Assembly (NCBI RefSeq): GCF_900100435.1
Contig: NZ_FNEX01000007.1
Location: 115,503 to 179,502 of the forward strand
Reading direction: 5' to 3'
Length of the DNA: 64,000 bases
Source of the DNA: Pedobacter sp. ok626
Lineage (GTDB): Bacteria > Bacteroidota > Bacteroidia > Sphingobacteriales > Sphingobacteriaceae
The notes beneath the pieces are model-generated. The model saw nothing but the letters and a program-made list of their open reading frames with translations, was not told the origin of the DNA and did no database searches. Position 1 is the first letter of the stretch. Every line of letters begins with the position of its first letter. The translations under genes and the position numbers were made by a program. Positions 8,628-17,539 of this stretch are shown here, in pieces.

Positions 8628-8643
8628 ATCTCGTGTAAACGGA

Positions 8644-9351
8644 TTAACGTCCGTCGTTATTGTTTCTTAATTCTTCTATGATTAATACTTTGATCTCGTC
8701 GTCTAATTTATTCATATCAACCTGACTAGTGGCCTCATAATAGCCTCTAATGCGGTGATGATAATCCAGCAAAACGAACATGTTGCTGTAAACAAATTTC
8801 TTCTCACCATTAACCAGCTCCTGATGGGCATCTACAGAAAGTCCCTTATTAATGAGATTGTAGATTTGCGTACTGTCACCGGTCAGCAAATCCCATTTAT
8901 CAGGTTTAGCAGAAAGCTTTTCTGCATACGGTTTTAAACGTGCTGGTGTATCATATTCAGGGTCTATACTTAAACTGATTAGGTTTACTTTCTTATTTGG
9001 TCTGTACGTGAATTCAAAAGATTGCATTGCTTTATTTGCAATATCTACCGAAGTGGTATTTCCCTTGGTATAAAAAAGATTTACAACCAATATTTTCCCG
9101 TCATAATGCTTGTTAGTAACGGTATCACCAGCCTGATCGACCAGCTTAAAATCACCTACCTGATGATAAATTGTATCGGGGATCTGTTTTCCACGAACGG
9201 AATGGAAGGTAGTGGCTACTACTTTCGGACCGAAAATAGGCAATGGTCTATACCTGTTTTTGCCCTGATCCTGTAGTAAATAATATAAAAATCCTGGTAC
9301 CGCTAAGATGGTGACCAGGATTAAAACTTTTTTTATTGAAGTACCCTTCAT
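8644..9351 (-). CDS. SCO family protein without the copper-binding cysteines
   Basis: 235 residues: an N-terminal membrane anchor, then a thioredoxin-like SCO1/SenC fold ('DFKLVDQAGDTVTNKHYDGK', 'VNLISLSIDPEYDTPARLKPYA', 'LTGDSTQIYNLI'). SCO proteins deliver copper to the CuA centre through a CxxxC pair. Here the corresponding segment reads 'NLFYTKGNTTSVDI', with Gly and Ser where the cysteines belong. The distal His region reads 'FVYSNMFVLLDYHHRIRGYY', with Asn where the ligand His is expected. It is unlikely to carry copper in the classical way. It overlaps the subunit IV gene by one base at 9351, so translational coupling is likely. Confidence 0.88.
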   Translation of the reverse strand: MKGTSIKKVLILVTILAVPGFLYYLLQDQGKNRYRPLPIFGPKVVATTFHSVRGKQIPDTIYHQVGDFKLVDQAGDTVTNKHYDGKILVVNLFYTKGNTTSVDIANKAMQSFEFTYRPNKKVNLISLSIDPEYDTPARLKPYAEKLSAKPDKWDLLTGDSTQIYNLINKGLSVDAHQELVNGEKKFVYSNMFVLLDYHHRIRGYYEATSQVDMNKLDDEIKVLIIEELRNNNDGR

Positions 9352-9707
9352 TAAACCAGAGGCATATGTAAGTGTAAATATCCGCCTTCAATTAACATTA
9401 AAACAATAAAGTAGAATATGAAAATGAAAACAACAGATAAAGAGACCTGAAGTCCAACCTTCTCGAATTTAAGGTGCATAAAATATGCAACAATATAAAA
9501 GGCTTTTAATAACGTCAATGCGATGTAAACATAGTTCCCGATATGTTGAGTCATGTGTTTACCTGGGATAGCCCACAAAGCGATAATAAACTCAACTACT
9601 GTAATGGCCAACAGGATACCAAATACCTGCCAGATTTTCTTTTTGTCTAAAGCCGCATGCTCACCGTGTGCATGCTCATCATGCGTATGTTCTGTATGTT
9701 GTGACAT
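9351..9707 (-). CDS. Cytochrome c oxidase subunit IV family protein
   Basis: 118 residues. A His-rich N-terminus ('HTEHTHDEHAHGEH') precedes three membrane helices, the pattern of bacterial oxidase subunit IV (CoxD/CtaF, prokaryotic COX4). It completes the four-subunit oxidase whose I and II subunits are encoded at 13108-16241. The stop overlaps the SCO start by one base. The His-rich head could bind metal, but such tails are common in this subunit. Confidence 0.88.
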   Translation of the reverse strand: MSQHTEHTHDEHAHGEHAALDKKKIWQVFGILLAITVVEFIIALWAIPGKHMTQHIGNYVYIALTLLKAFYIVAYFMHLKFEKVGLQVSLSVVFIFIFYFIVLMLIEGGYLHLHMPLV

Positions 9708-9727
9708 AATATCTTAATTGAGAAAAA

Positions 9728-10435
9728 TTAAACTAAATAGAAGAAGGTAAATACGAATACCCAAACAAGGTCTACAAAGTGCCAGTATAAACCAACCTTT
9801 TCAACCATTAGGTAATGTCCGCGTTTTTCGAAAGTACCATTAATCGTCATGCATAAAATGATGATGTTAATGATTACACCACTAAATACGTGGAATCCGT
9901 GGAATCCTGTGATAGTGAAAAACAAGTTCGAGAACTGCAAAGCAGATACTGTAGACACTTCGCCATCAAACAAATGATGTAAAGTTTCCATTGGAGGAAT
10001 TTTACCCCATCCAAAACCTTCATGGAATAAGTGAGTCCATTCTGCTGCTTGACAACCAAGGAACATAAAACCACCAATAATGGTCCCTACCATCCACCAA
10101 ATCACTTCTTTCTTAGATCTCCTGTGTCCTGCTTCAACAGCCAATACCATTGTTACAGAGCTCATGATCAGGATAAAAGTCATGATACCAACAAATACCA
10201 GTGGGTATCCTCCTTCTGCTATACCTGGAACTGATTGAAAAACCAAATCCGGATCTGGCCAGGTAAGTTTACTAAAGCGTTGCGCTCCGTAATAAATCAA
10301 TAATGATGAAAAGGTAAATGCATCAGAAACTAGAAAAAACCACATCATTATTTTGCCGTACTCTACTGACCACGGCGAGCGGCCTCCGCTCCATGGAGTG
10401 GTTTTTACCTGATCTAATTGTGATAATGAACTCAT
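9728..10435 (-). CDS. ctaE: Cytochrome c oxidase subunit III (first copy)
   Basis: 235 residues with the heme-copper oxidase subunit III pattern: 'MWFFLVSDAFTFSSLLIYYG', 'GFHGFHVFSGVIINIIILC', and a terminal 'LYWHFVDLVWVFVFTFFYLV'. Subunit III stabilises the catalytic core and helps proton uptake. A second, shorter subunit III gene lies immediately upstream at 10466-11056, so the oxidase may use both as a pair, as seen in related Bacteroidota. Confidence 0.93.
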   Translation of the reverse strand: MSSLSQLDQVKTTPWSGGRSPWSVEYGKIMMWFFLVSDAFTFSSLLIYYGAQRFSKLTWPDPDLVFQSVPGIAEGGYPLVFVGIMTFILIMSSVTMVLAVEAGHRRSKKEVIWWMVGTIIGGFMFLGCQAAEWTHLFHEGFGWGKIPPMETLHHLFDGEVSTVSALQFSNLFFTITGFHGFHVFSGVIINIIILCMTINGTFEKRGHYLMVEKVGLYWHFVDLVWVFVFTFFYLV

Positions 10436-10465
10436 TTTATAAATTGTAATAGTTTGTTAAAAAGT

Positions 10466-11056
10466 CTAACTGTTCAAAAGTAAAAAAACATACAGATATA
10501 TCCATAATATATCTATAAAATGCCAAAATATAGAAGCAATATCCATCCGGAATTTGCTCTTTTCTGCCGAAATGCCCATGTAAGCACCAACTAAGGTACT
10601 TGTCACAAAACATAAACCAGCAAAAATGTGTAACAGGTGAAGTCCTGATACCACGTAAATCATAGAAATTGCTGCATTATTATTTACAAAGGCAGCTCCT
10701 GTATGGAATAAAGTCCCCCAGGCATCAACCTGTAAATAACCAAAAACACAGCCCAATACCAATGTTCCCCAAAGCAATAATTTCTGACTGGCAATATTGC
10801 CATTCTTTAGGGCTTTTGAGGCCAGAAACAAGCAAATGCTGCTTGCAATTAATACCGCCGTACTGTACATAAAAAGATCTGGCAATACCAAACCATGCCC
10901 TTTACCTTTTGATGCAGCAAAAACAATATAGTAACTCGTAAAGCCACCAAACATAATCGTTGATGAAACTACAAATAACCACACTACAAATTTCCTCGGC
11001 TTAGCATTAAAGGCCGCTTCCATCTTTAAATCCTCTTCTTTTAATGTGTGTACCAT
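10466..11056 (-). CDS. Cytochrome c oxidase subunit III (second, shorter copy)
   Basis: 196 residues, five predicted membrane helices, and the subunit III end motif 'IASIFWHFIDILWIYLYVFLLL'. It lacks the N-terminal region of the 235-residue copy and is only distantly similar to it, so this is not a recent duplication. The internal 'SGLHLLHIFAGLCFV' matches the family. It lies 7 bp from ctaB and 30 bp from the second subunit III gene, clearly in one operon. Confidence 0.9.
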   Translation of the reverse strand: MVHTLKEEDLKMEAAFNAKPRKFVVWLFVVSSTIMFGGFTSYYIVFAASKGKGHGLVLPDLFMYSTAVLIASSICLFLASKALKNGNIASQKLLLWGTLVLGCVFGYLQVDAWGTLFHTGAAFVNNNAAISMIYVVSGLHLLHIFAGLCFVTSTLVGAYMGISAEKSKFRMDIASIFWHFIDILWIYLYVFLLLNS

Positions 11057-11063
11057 TTAAAAT

Positions 11064-11942
11064 CTATTTAACTATAAAATCAAACAATAAAACCAGCTGA
11101 ACCAAGGGTAGGTAGAAGAAAGAACAGAACATTACTTTTCTTGCACTGTCCAAATCCATCTTTACCCATAACTTAAATCCCAGCCAGGCAAAGACAAGGC
11201 CCGCGAACAACGAAACCCCGCCAATATAATAACCCCCGAAACCGTCAATGGTAGGCAACAAGCTTACCGGGATCAATATCAATGTGCTTAAAAATGTAAT
11301 AAAAGCACTTACTTTATCTCTTTTTGTCGTAGGCAAAAGTCTAAACCCAGCCTTCTTGTAATCATCATCCAACACCCATGCAATCGCCCAGAAATGCGGA
11401 AACTGCCATACAAACTGGATTAAAAATAAAATCACCGCTATTTTATCAATCTTACCGTGTGCCGCTACATATCCAATTAGTGGCGGTAAAGCACCCGGAA
11501 TTGCGCCAACAAATACGGCAATTGGAGATTTACGCTTTAAAGGTGTATAAGCAAATGCATAAAGGAAAATAGAAAATACCGAAAGTAAACCGGTCTCAAT
11601 ATTTAATTTACCAAGTAAATAAGTCCCCAGTAGTCCCATCACCAATCCTGAAACCAATCCCTGACCAGTAGTCATATGACCTGCAGGCATAGGACGATCC
11701 TTAGTTCTGGTCATTAATTTATCAAGATCAACTTCGATCACCTCATTAAAACAATTTGCAGCAGAAGTAACCAAAAAGCCCCCTATAATTAAAATCACCC
11801 AGTTCGTCCAATTGATCCCTGGAACTACTCCATCGATCGGCACTTGAGAGCCAATTAAAAAAGTAACTGACGCAGAGAACACTACCAGGAACGTTAACCT
11901 GAATTTTATGAGCTTAGAGAAATCTGAGAAAAACCTTTTCAA
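11064..11942 (-). CDS. ctaB: Protoheme IX farnesyltransferase (heme O synthase)
   Basis: 292 residues, UbiA-superfamily prenyltransferase with multiple membrane helices. It adds the farnesyl group to heme B, giving heme O. Both Asp-rich motifs are visible: 'NCFNEVIEVDLDKLMTRT' followed by 'KDRPMPAG', and 'DDDYKKAGFRLLP'. The 11-bp gap to ctaA shows cotranscription, so both steps of heme A synthesis are produced together for the aa3 oxidase encoded upstream. Confidence 0.96.
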   Translation of the reverse strand: MKRFFSDFSKLIKFRLTFLVVFSASVTFLIGSQVPIDGVVPGINWTNWVILIIGGFLVTSAANCFNEVIEVDLDKLMTRTKDRPMPAGHMTTGQGLVSGLVMGLLGTYLLGKLNIETGLLSVFSIFLYAFAYTPLKRKSPIAVFVGAIPGALPPLIGYVAAHGKIDKIAVILFLIQFVWQFPHFWAIAWVLDDDYKKAGFRLLPTTKRDKVSAFITFLSTLILIPVSLLPTIDGFGGYYIGGVSLFAGLVFAWLGFKLWVKMDLDSARKVMFCSFFYLPLVQLVLLFDFIVK

Positions 11943-11953
11943 TTTGTATATAA

Positions 11954-13018
11954 TTAATTCTGTTGATTGTAAGTACTAGTCCTGTAAACTAATAAATACA
12001 GGTAATATTGTAAACTAAACAAAAGCGTAGAGAACAAAATATGCAACGCCTGTGCATAAGGCGGAAGCGCAAAGTTAGACAATAATAGGCCGGTTACAAT
12101 TTGAATAATCAAAACAATCCCAATTGAACTCCCTACTCTTAAAGCTATTGTCTTACCATTAAACTTATCCTTAACAATTTTATAAATAATGATATTTACA
12201 ATCAGTACCAGCATAGCCAGATCGCGGTGATAAGAAAACAGATCCCCCACCTTCGAAACCCAACTGTGTCTACCATTGTATAACATCGCTTTAGATATTG
12301 CATCTATGGCCTCCCTAACCTCTGTACCAATCACGATTTGGATCACACTCAAAGCAACAGATCCAATAGTTAAAATCTTAAGCCAACCCAGCTTACCCAT
12401 AATGATCGTAGCCTCCTTATGCAGCTGATGGGTATAGTTATAAGTATAAACCAAAATACCCAATATCACCAATGCCAATAGCATATGTACGGTAACGATC
12501 CAGGGCATTAAATTGGTAGAGACTACTATTGAGCCTAACCAGGCCTGAAAACCAACGATGATAAGATTTAAAAAACTAAGAATAATGATTCTATTTGCTT
12601 TACCCTTATAGGTAAATGAAAATACAGCTAAACCTAACAACAGGAATCCGGTAATCGCCCCCATCAGCCTGTTGATGTATTCCGTCCAGGTCTTTCCGGC
12701 GTTAAACGTTTCAGGCTGAAGAATAGACTCATCATGTCTGATGCTATCGGCAAGATGCCCTTTACCCATTCTATCGAGTGTTTTCGCAAAACGTTCGTTC
12801 TTAGCGACGCGTTCAGCTACATATTTCTCTTTATAATTAGCAGGTAATTGCGAAACAGAGGTTGGTGGAACGTATTGATCAAAACACTTTGGCCAATCCG
12901 GACAGCCCATACCAGAACCTGTACTACGTACTATCCCACCTGCCAAAATTAGCAGTAAGGTTACAACTATAGTGATAAGGTTAAGCCTGATAAATCTCGT
13001 TTCAGATTTAGGAACCAT
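11954..13018 (-). CDS. ctaA: Heme A synthase (COX15/CtaA)
   Basis: 354 residues with eight membrane helices. It oxidises the heme O methyl group to the heme A formyl. Family features include 'GGIVRSTGSGMGCPDWPKC' in the first periplasmic loop and conserved His in helices ('VHMLLALVILG', 'HRDLAMLVLIVNIIIY', 'LHILFSTLLFS'). It is the first gene after the terminator that follows coxI, so transcription of the assembly block probably starts here or by readthrough. Confidence 0.95.
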   Translation of the reverse strand: MVPKSETRFIRLNLITIVVTLLLILAGGIVRSTGSGMGCPDWPKCFDQYVPPTSVSQLPANYKEKYVAERVAKNERFAKTLDRMGKGHLADSIRHDESILQPETFNAGKTWTEYINRLMGAITGFLLLGLAVFSFTYKGKANRIIILSFLNLIIVGFQAWLGSIVVSTNLMPWIVTVHMLLALVILGILVYTYNYTHQLHKEATIIMGKLGWLKILTIGSVALSVIQIVIGTEVREAIDAISKAMLYNGRHSWVSKVGDLFSYHRDLAMLVLIVNIIIYKIVKDKFNGKTIALRVGSSIGIVLIIQIVTGLLLSNFALPPYAQALHILFSTLLFSLQYYLYLLVYRTSTYNQQN

Positions 13019-13033
13019 GGTATGTGTTAGATT

Positions 13034-13084
13034 AAAAAAAATGAGGTACCTGTTGTAAGTATTTACTTACTGCAGATACCTCAT
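13034..13084 (-). terminator. Terminator between coxI and ctaA
   Basis: On the minus strand, ATGAGGTA (complement of 13077-13084) pairs with TACCTCAT (complement of 13041-13048). The stem extends inward through CTG/CAG and a 7-bp GTAAGTA/TACTTAC block around two bases. A run of seven T (complement of 13034-13040) follows directly. It would end most act-cox transcription, leaving the assembly genes lower or separately expressed. Confidence 0.8.
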
Positions 13085-13107
13085 CGTATTAGATACTACG
13101 TATTAGT

Positions 13108-14991
13108 CTATTTTGACGCATCTGCAGAAGGGTTTTCTTCTTCCCATTCTCTTTGTATACGTTCAGACTCGCTATTGCCTTCAAAATCATGAGGCATATT
13201 AGAACTCATTGTTTGTGAGAAAGGAACTGTTTGAGGGATAAAATCTTCCTCAGCTCCTGGCTTACTGTAATCATACGGCCAACGGTATACTGTTGGGATT
13301 TCTCCTGGCCAGTTACCATGTAAACGCTCCACTGGAGTCGTCCACTCTAAAGTATTTGCACCCCAAGGATTTTGAGTTGCTACTTTACCTTTAAAGATCG
13401 AATAGAAGAAGTTGAATAAGAAAGCAACCTGAGCCAGTGCAGCAATAATTGCAGACCAGGTAACTAAAATATTAACAGTAACCCACTTTTGCATAAACTC
13501 AAACTCAGTGAATGCATAGTAACGACGTGGAACACCATCTAATCCTAAGAAGTGTAATGGGAAGAATACTAAGTAAGCACAAGCAAAAGTAATCCAGAAG
13601 TGTAAGTAACCTAACTTGCTGCTCATCATTCTTCCGAACATTTTAGGGAAGTAGTGATAAACACCCGCAAGCATACCAAATATCGCTGCAGAACCCATTA
13701 CCAGGTGGAAGTGGGCAATTACAAAGTAAGTATCGTGTAAGTTGATATCTAATGAAGCATTACCTAAGAAAATACCAGTTAAACCACCAGAGATAAAGAA
13801 GGACACCATACCGATGGCGAACAACATCGCAGGAGTAAACCTGATGTTACCTCTCCATAATGTAGCTAACCAGTTGAAGGTCTTAACAGCTGAAGGTACC
13901 GCAATAATCAATGTTGTGATCATAAATACACCACCCAATAGCGGGTTCATACCAGTCACAAACATGTGGTGACCCCAAACGATAAACGACAGGATAGTAA
14001 TACCAATCAATGAATAGATCATCGCATGATAACCGAAGATCGGTTTTCTTGCATTCACAGACATAATCTCTGAAGACAAGCCCATCGCTGGCATAATTAC
14101 GATATATACCTCTGGGTGTCCTAAGAACCAGAATAAATGTTGCCACAGGATTGGAGATCCACCCTCATTTGGAAGGATCTGAGTACCCATAACAATATCA
14201 GAAAGGTAGAAACTAGTCCCGAAACTTCTATCAAATATCAATAATACAACACCTGCAACTAAAACAGGGAAAGATAAGATACCTAAAATAGCAGTAAGGA
14301 AGAAAGCCCAGATTGTTAAAGGCATTTTCCAAAGGTCCATACCCTTAGTACGCATGTTTAAGATTGTACTTACATAGTTGATACCACCCATTAAAGATGA
14401 AGCAACGAAAAGCACCATACTAACTAACCACATAGTCATACCTAAACCAGAACCGCTAATCGCAGTAGGCAAAGCCGACAATGGAGGATAAACCGTCCAT
14501 CCAGCACTTGCAGGTCCTGTTTGTATAAAGAATGAACCCATCATGATTACACAAGCAGTAAAGAAGAACCAGTAAGAAAGCATGTTCAGGAATGGTGAAG
14601 CCATATCCCTTGCACCAATCTGAAGTGGTATCAATAAGTTACTAAAAGTACCGCTCAACCCTGCTGTCAATACAAAGAATACCATGATGGTACCATGTAT
14701 GGTTACTAAGGCAAGGTAAAAATCCGGTTTAATACGACCACCCTCAGCCCACTTTCCTAGGAAAGTCTCTAAAATAGGGAAGTCTTTTTCTGGCCATGCA
14801 AGTTGTAAACGAAACAATATCGACAGTCCCATTGCAATAACAGCCATAATAATACCTGTTATCAGGAACTGCTTAGCAATCATCTTGTGATCCTGACTAA
14901 AGACATACTTCGTTAAGAAGGTCTCTTTGTGATGCCCATGATCATCATGGTTATCGTGGTTATGTGTATCGTGTAATGATATAGTTGACAT
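13108..14991 (-). CDS. ctaD: Cytochrome c oxidase subunit I
   Basis: 627 residues, twelve or more membrane helices. It is the catalytic subunit with heme a and the a3-CuB site. Visible motifs are 'WFLGHPEVYIVIMPAMG', with the Glu of the A1-type D-channel and the His-Tyr pair, and 'HDTYFVIAHFHLVMG' in helix X with the heme ligands. A His-rich N-terminal segment (about residues 7-22) and a polar tail after the last helix are extensions beyond the core. It follows subunit II by 20 bp and ends the act-cox transcription unit at a terminator. Confidence 0.97.
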   Translation of the reverse strand: MSTISLHDTHNHDNHDDHGHHKETFLTKYVFSQDHKMIAKQFLITGIIMAVIAMGLSILFRLQLAWPEKDFPILETFLGKWAEGGRIKPDFYLALVTIHGTIMVFFVLTAGLSGTFSNLLIPLQIGARDMASPFLNMLSYWFFFTACVIMMGSFFIQTGPASAGWTVYPPLSALPTAISGSGLGMTMWLVSMVLFVASSLMGGINYVSTILNMRTKGMDLWKMPLTIWAFFLTAILGILSFPVLVAGVVLLIFDRSFGTSFYLSDIVMGTQILPNEGGSPILWQHLFWFLGHPEVYIVIMPAMGLSSEIMSVNARKPIFGYHAMIYSLIGITILSFIVWGHHMFVTGMNPLLGGVFMITTLIIAVPSAVKTFNWLATLWRGNIRFTPAMLFAIGMVSFFISGGLTGIFLGNASLDINLHDTYFVIAHFHLVMGSAAIFGMLAGVYHYFPKMFGRMMSSKLGYLHFWITFACAYLVFFPLHFLGLDGVPRRYYAFTEFEFMQKWVTVNILVTWSAIIAALAQVAFLFNFFYSIFKGKVATQNPWGANTLEWTTPVERLHGNWPGEIPTVYRWPYDYSKPGAEEDFIPQTVPFSQTMSSNMPHDFEGNSESERIQREWEEENPSADASK

Positions 14992-15011
14992 AATGTGCTA
15001 TTCCAGTATTA

Positions 15012-16241
15012 TTAATTTTTTAAAGCTAATTGTTTTGTTTTAACTGCCGACGTATCCTTTGCTGTTGTATCAGCTGCCACAGCAGTTGCAGCAGGAGTTA
15101 CAGGTATGTTAAATTCTTTTTTCAAATCGTCAGTTAAATAAGCTGGTTGTTCTTTCACCCATGCCTCATACTCAGCCATAGAAACAACTTTAACTTCTTT
15201 TTGCATTTTGTAGTGACCATCTCCACAAATCTTGTTACATAAAAACAAATATTTGAAAGTAGGATCATTTGTCTTAGCCTTCATTTCTTCAGTAGTAATG
15301 GTAGGCGTAAACTCAAAGTAAGAAGTCATACCTGGTACAGTGTTCAATTGAACCCTGAAATGTGGCATGTAAAAACTATGGATTACATCTTTACTGGTCA
15401 AGATTAAACGCACTGGCTTGTTAACCGGAATAACCATTTCATCTGCCGACTGATCATCAAGTGTATTTTTATCTTTAAAATCAATACCTAAGGCATTAGT
15501 AGACGTGATCAGTTTGTAATTTTTTGTACCTACTACCCCATCAGCACCTGCGTAACGGATCGCCCAGGCAAATTGAGATGAAGTAATCTCAATACTGATA
15601 GGCTTGTTATTAGGATCTTCGATTTTGTAGAAAATTGATCTCCAGGTCAAGAAACCCATCAATACCAATATTGTTAAAACGAATGCTGGAACAATTGTCC
15701 AGATACGCTCAATAGTATTGTTGTGTGGGTAGTAATATGCTTTTCTTTTGTTCGTGTATTTGTAGAAATAAGCGAAAGCAAATAAAAGAATGTGAGTAGC
15801 AATAAAAACTATAGTAGTAAGGATCAACGTAATGTTAAACATCTGGTCGATTTTCTTACCGTGCTCCGAAGCCGCTTCAGGTAGAATCATGTTTCCATGA
15901 ACTGTATACTCCCAGTATACACCATATAGACCTACAATAAGGAACAATGCAAAAAGCACACCGTTAACTTTATTCCAGTCAATTCCTTTTGGTTTATCCT
16001 GAGCCTCACGGGTCAATTCATATACCTTCAATGCTTTTCCGATGATTGCTACGAATAAGCAAACCAGCAAAAAGGCCATGGCATAAAATATCACCGATTT
16101 ATAAATCGGCCCCATATCTACGGGCTTTTTAGCGGTCTCAGCGGCTGCAGCTTGTGCAAAAGCGCTGGTATTTGCAAATGCAGTTAAAATCACTGCTAGT
16201 GCCGCTATCGTTTTGTTACTTATAAATTTTCTTAAACTCAT
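15012..16241 (-). CDS. ctaC: Cytochrome c oxidase subunit II (CuA subunit)
   Basis: 409 residues, longer than usual. A signal sequence and two extra membrane helices precede the two canonical subunit II helices, then the CuA cupredoxin domain. CuA ligands are visible in 'SFYMPHFRVQLNTVPGM' (His) and 'LCNKICGDGHYKM' (two Cys, His, Met). The usual Glu between the cysteines is Lys here. There is no C-terminal cytochrome c domain, so this is an aa3-type rather than caa3-type subunit. Electrons likely come from alternative complex III cytochromes or a separate carrier. It is 68 bp downstream of actF. Confidence 0.95.
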   Translation of the reverse strand: MSLRKFISNKTIAALAVILTAFANTSAFAQAAAAETAKKPVDMGPIYKSVIFYAMAFLLVCLFVAIIGKALKVYELTREAQDKPKGIDWNKVNGVLFALFLIVGLYGVYWEYTVHGNMILPEAASEHGKKIDQMFNITLILTTIVFIATHILLFAFAYFYKYTNKRKAYYYPHNNTIERIWTIVPAFVLTILVLMGFLTWRSIFYKIEDPNNKPISIEITSSQFAWAIRYAGADGVVGTKNYKLITSTNALGIDFKDKNTLDDQSADEMVIPVNKPVRLILTSKDVIHSFYMPHFRVQLNTVPGMTSYFEFTPTITTEEMKAKTNDPTFKYLFLCNKICGDGHYKMQKEVKVVSMAEYEAWVKEQPAYLTDDLKKEFNIPVTPAATAVAADTTAKDTSAVKTKQLALKN

Positions 16242-16309
16242 TTCCTTAAAAGTAGTAACGCTGTACTTCTATTATACTATTATTTTTTATTCTCTATAAA
16301 GACCACCAA

Positions 16310-17524
16310 TTACAGCTGGTGATGTAAACTTTCTTGCAAAAACGGATGGTTCTTAGCAATTAAAGGTTTCTTACTTAAAGCATTTAAAACTGTAAAAGTA
16401 AACAAACCTACAAACCCAATTGCAGTACCAACCTCAATTATACCAAATCCGTGTTCTTCAGCAACGGTTCCAGGCATAATCATTTGATAATAATCAACCC
16501 AGTGACCGCATAAAACAACAATAGATACAGTTAATAATATATTTTCTTGTCTCTTATTGTCTCTGTCCATTAACAGCAATACTGGAGCTAAGAAGTTCAA
16601 TACCAGGTTCAGGTAGAACCAGAATTCATAGTGCTCAAATCTTTTATAGAAATAAACTGTCTCCTCTGGCATGTTTGCATAGTAGATCAATAAGAATTGC
16701 GCAAACCATACATAAGTCCAGAAAATAGAGAATCCGAAGATAAACTGTCCTAAGTTATGTAGGTGACTGTTATTTACCCAGTTCATATAACCCGCTTTTT
16801 TCAACAGGATAATGATAATAGCAATAGTAGCCAAACTGCTTACCCACATGGCAGCAAAGTTGTACCAACCAAACATCGTTGAGAACCAGTGTGCCTCAAG
16901 TGACATAACGGTATCAAAAGCGAAGATTGGTGTAGTAAATCCGTAGATCACTAAAAATATACAAGAGTATTTAAAACTCTTTCTGTAAGAATTTAAACCA
17001 CCTTCAAGATCCTCATTGTTTGACCATTTAGCTAGATAAAAAGCAAAAGCGCTATATATTGCTAAAAAGACAATCTGACGTCCCATAAAGAAAGGAACAT
17101 TCAGGAAAGCTGACTTACCAGCGATTAATTTATCAAAGTTTGGACTGTTCGGATCAGTTAATCCCTCCGCGTGCCAATGATGATACAAGTTATGTGAGTA
17201 TAAACCTGCTCCCATTACCAAAAGTAAAATGATAACAGCGATAGGCAACACTTTGGCCATGGCCTCTGGTACACGTAATATAGAGGCAGACCATCCTGCT
17301 TGTGCTACAAACTGAACAGCAAGAAAGAAAGCTCCAGACATGCATACACATGCGAAGTAATAAGCCATTAGCAACAGGTTTGCGAAGGTACGCTCATGAA
17401 GCGCCTCAGCAGAAAAACCATAACCTATAGCCGCCAGACCTATTACAATAGCGATTATGCTTAAAGTTTTTGCTTTACCTGTAAACTCAAACTGCTCAGT
17501 AAAATTATAATTGTGAGTTCCCAT
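16310..17524 (-). CDS. actF: Alternative complex III subunit ActF (quinol:cytochrome c oxidoreductase membrane subunit)
   Basis: 404 residues with about ten membrane helices and no cofactor motif. It is the ActF subunit, distantly related to NrfD/ActC, recognised by position and by segments such as 'SLEAHWFSTMFGWYNFAAMW' and 'FGFSIFWTYVWFAQFLLIYY'. It is an integral membrane part of the menaquinol-oxidising complex. It sits 15 bp after actE and 68 bp before coxII, linking complex III and oxidase in one transcription unit. Confidence 0.92.
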   Translation of the reverse strand: MGTHNYNFTEQFEFTGKAKTLSIIAIVIGLAAIGYGFSAEALHERTFANLLLMAYYFACVCMSGAFFLAVQFVAQAGWSASILRVPEAMAKVLPIAVIILLLVMGAGLYSHNLYHHWHAEGLTDPNSPNFDKLIAGKSAFLNVPFFMGRQIVFLAIYSAFAFYLAKWSNNEDLEGGLNSYRKSFKYSCIFLVIYGFTTPIFAFDTVMSLEAHWFSTMFGWYNFAAMWVSSLATIAIIIILLKKAGYMNWVNNSHLHNLGQFIFGFSIFWTYVWFAQFLLIYYANMPEETVYFYKRFEHYEFWFYLNLVLNFLAPVLLLMDRDNKRQENILLTVSIVVLCGHWVDYYQMIMPGTVAEEHGFGIIEVGTAIGFVGLFTFTVLNALSKKPLIAKNHPFLQESLHHQL

Positions 17525-17539
17525 TTATATTGTGCTTTT

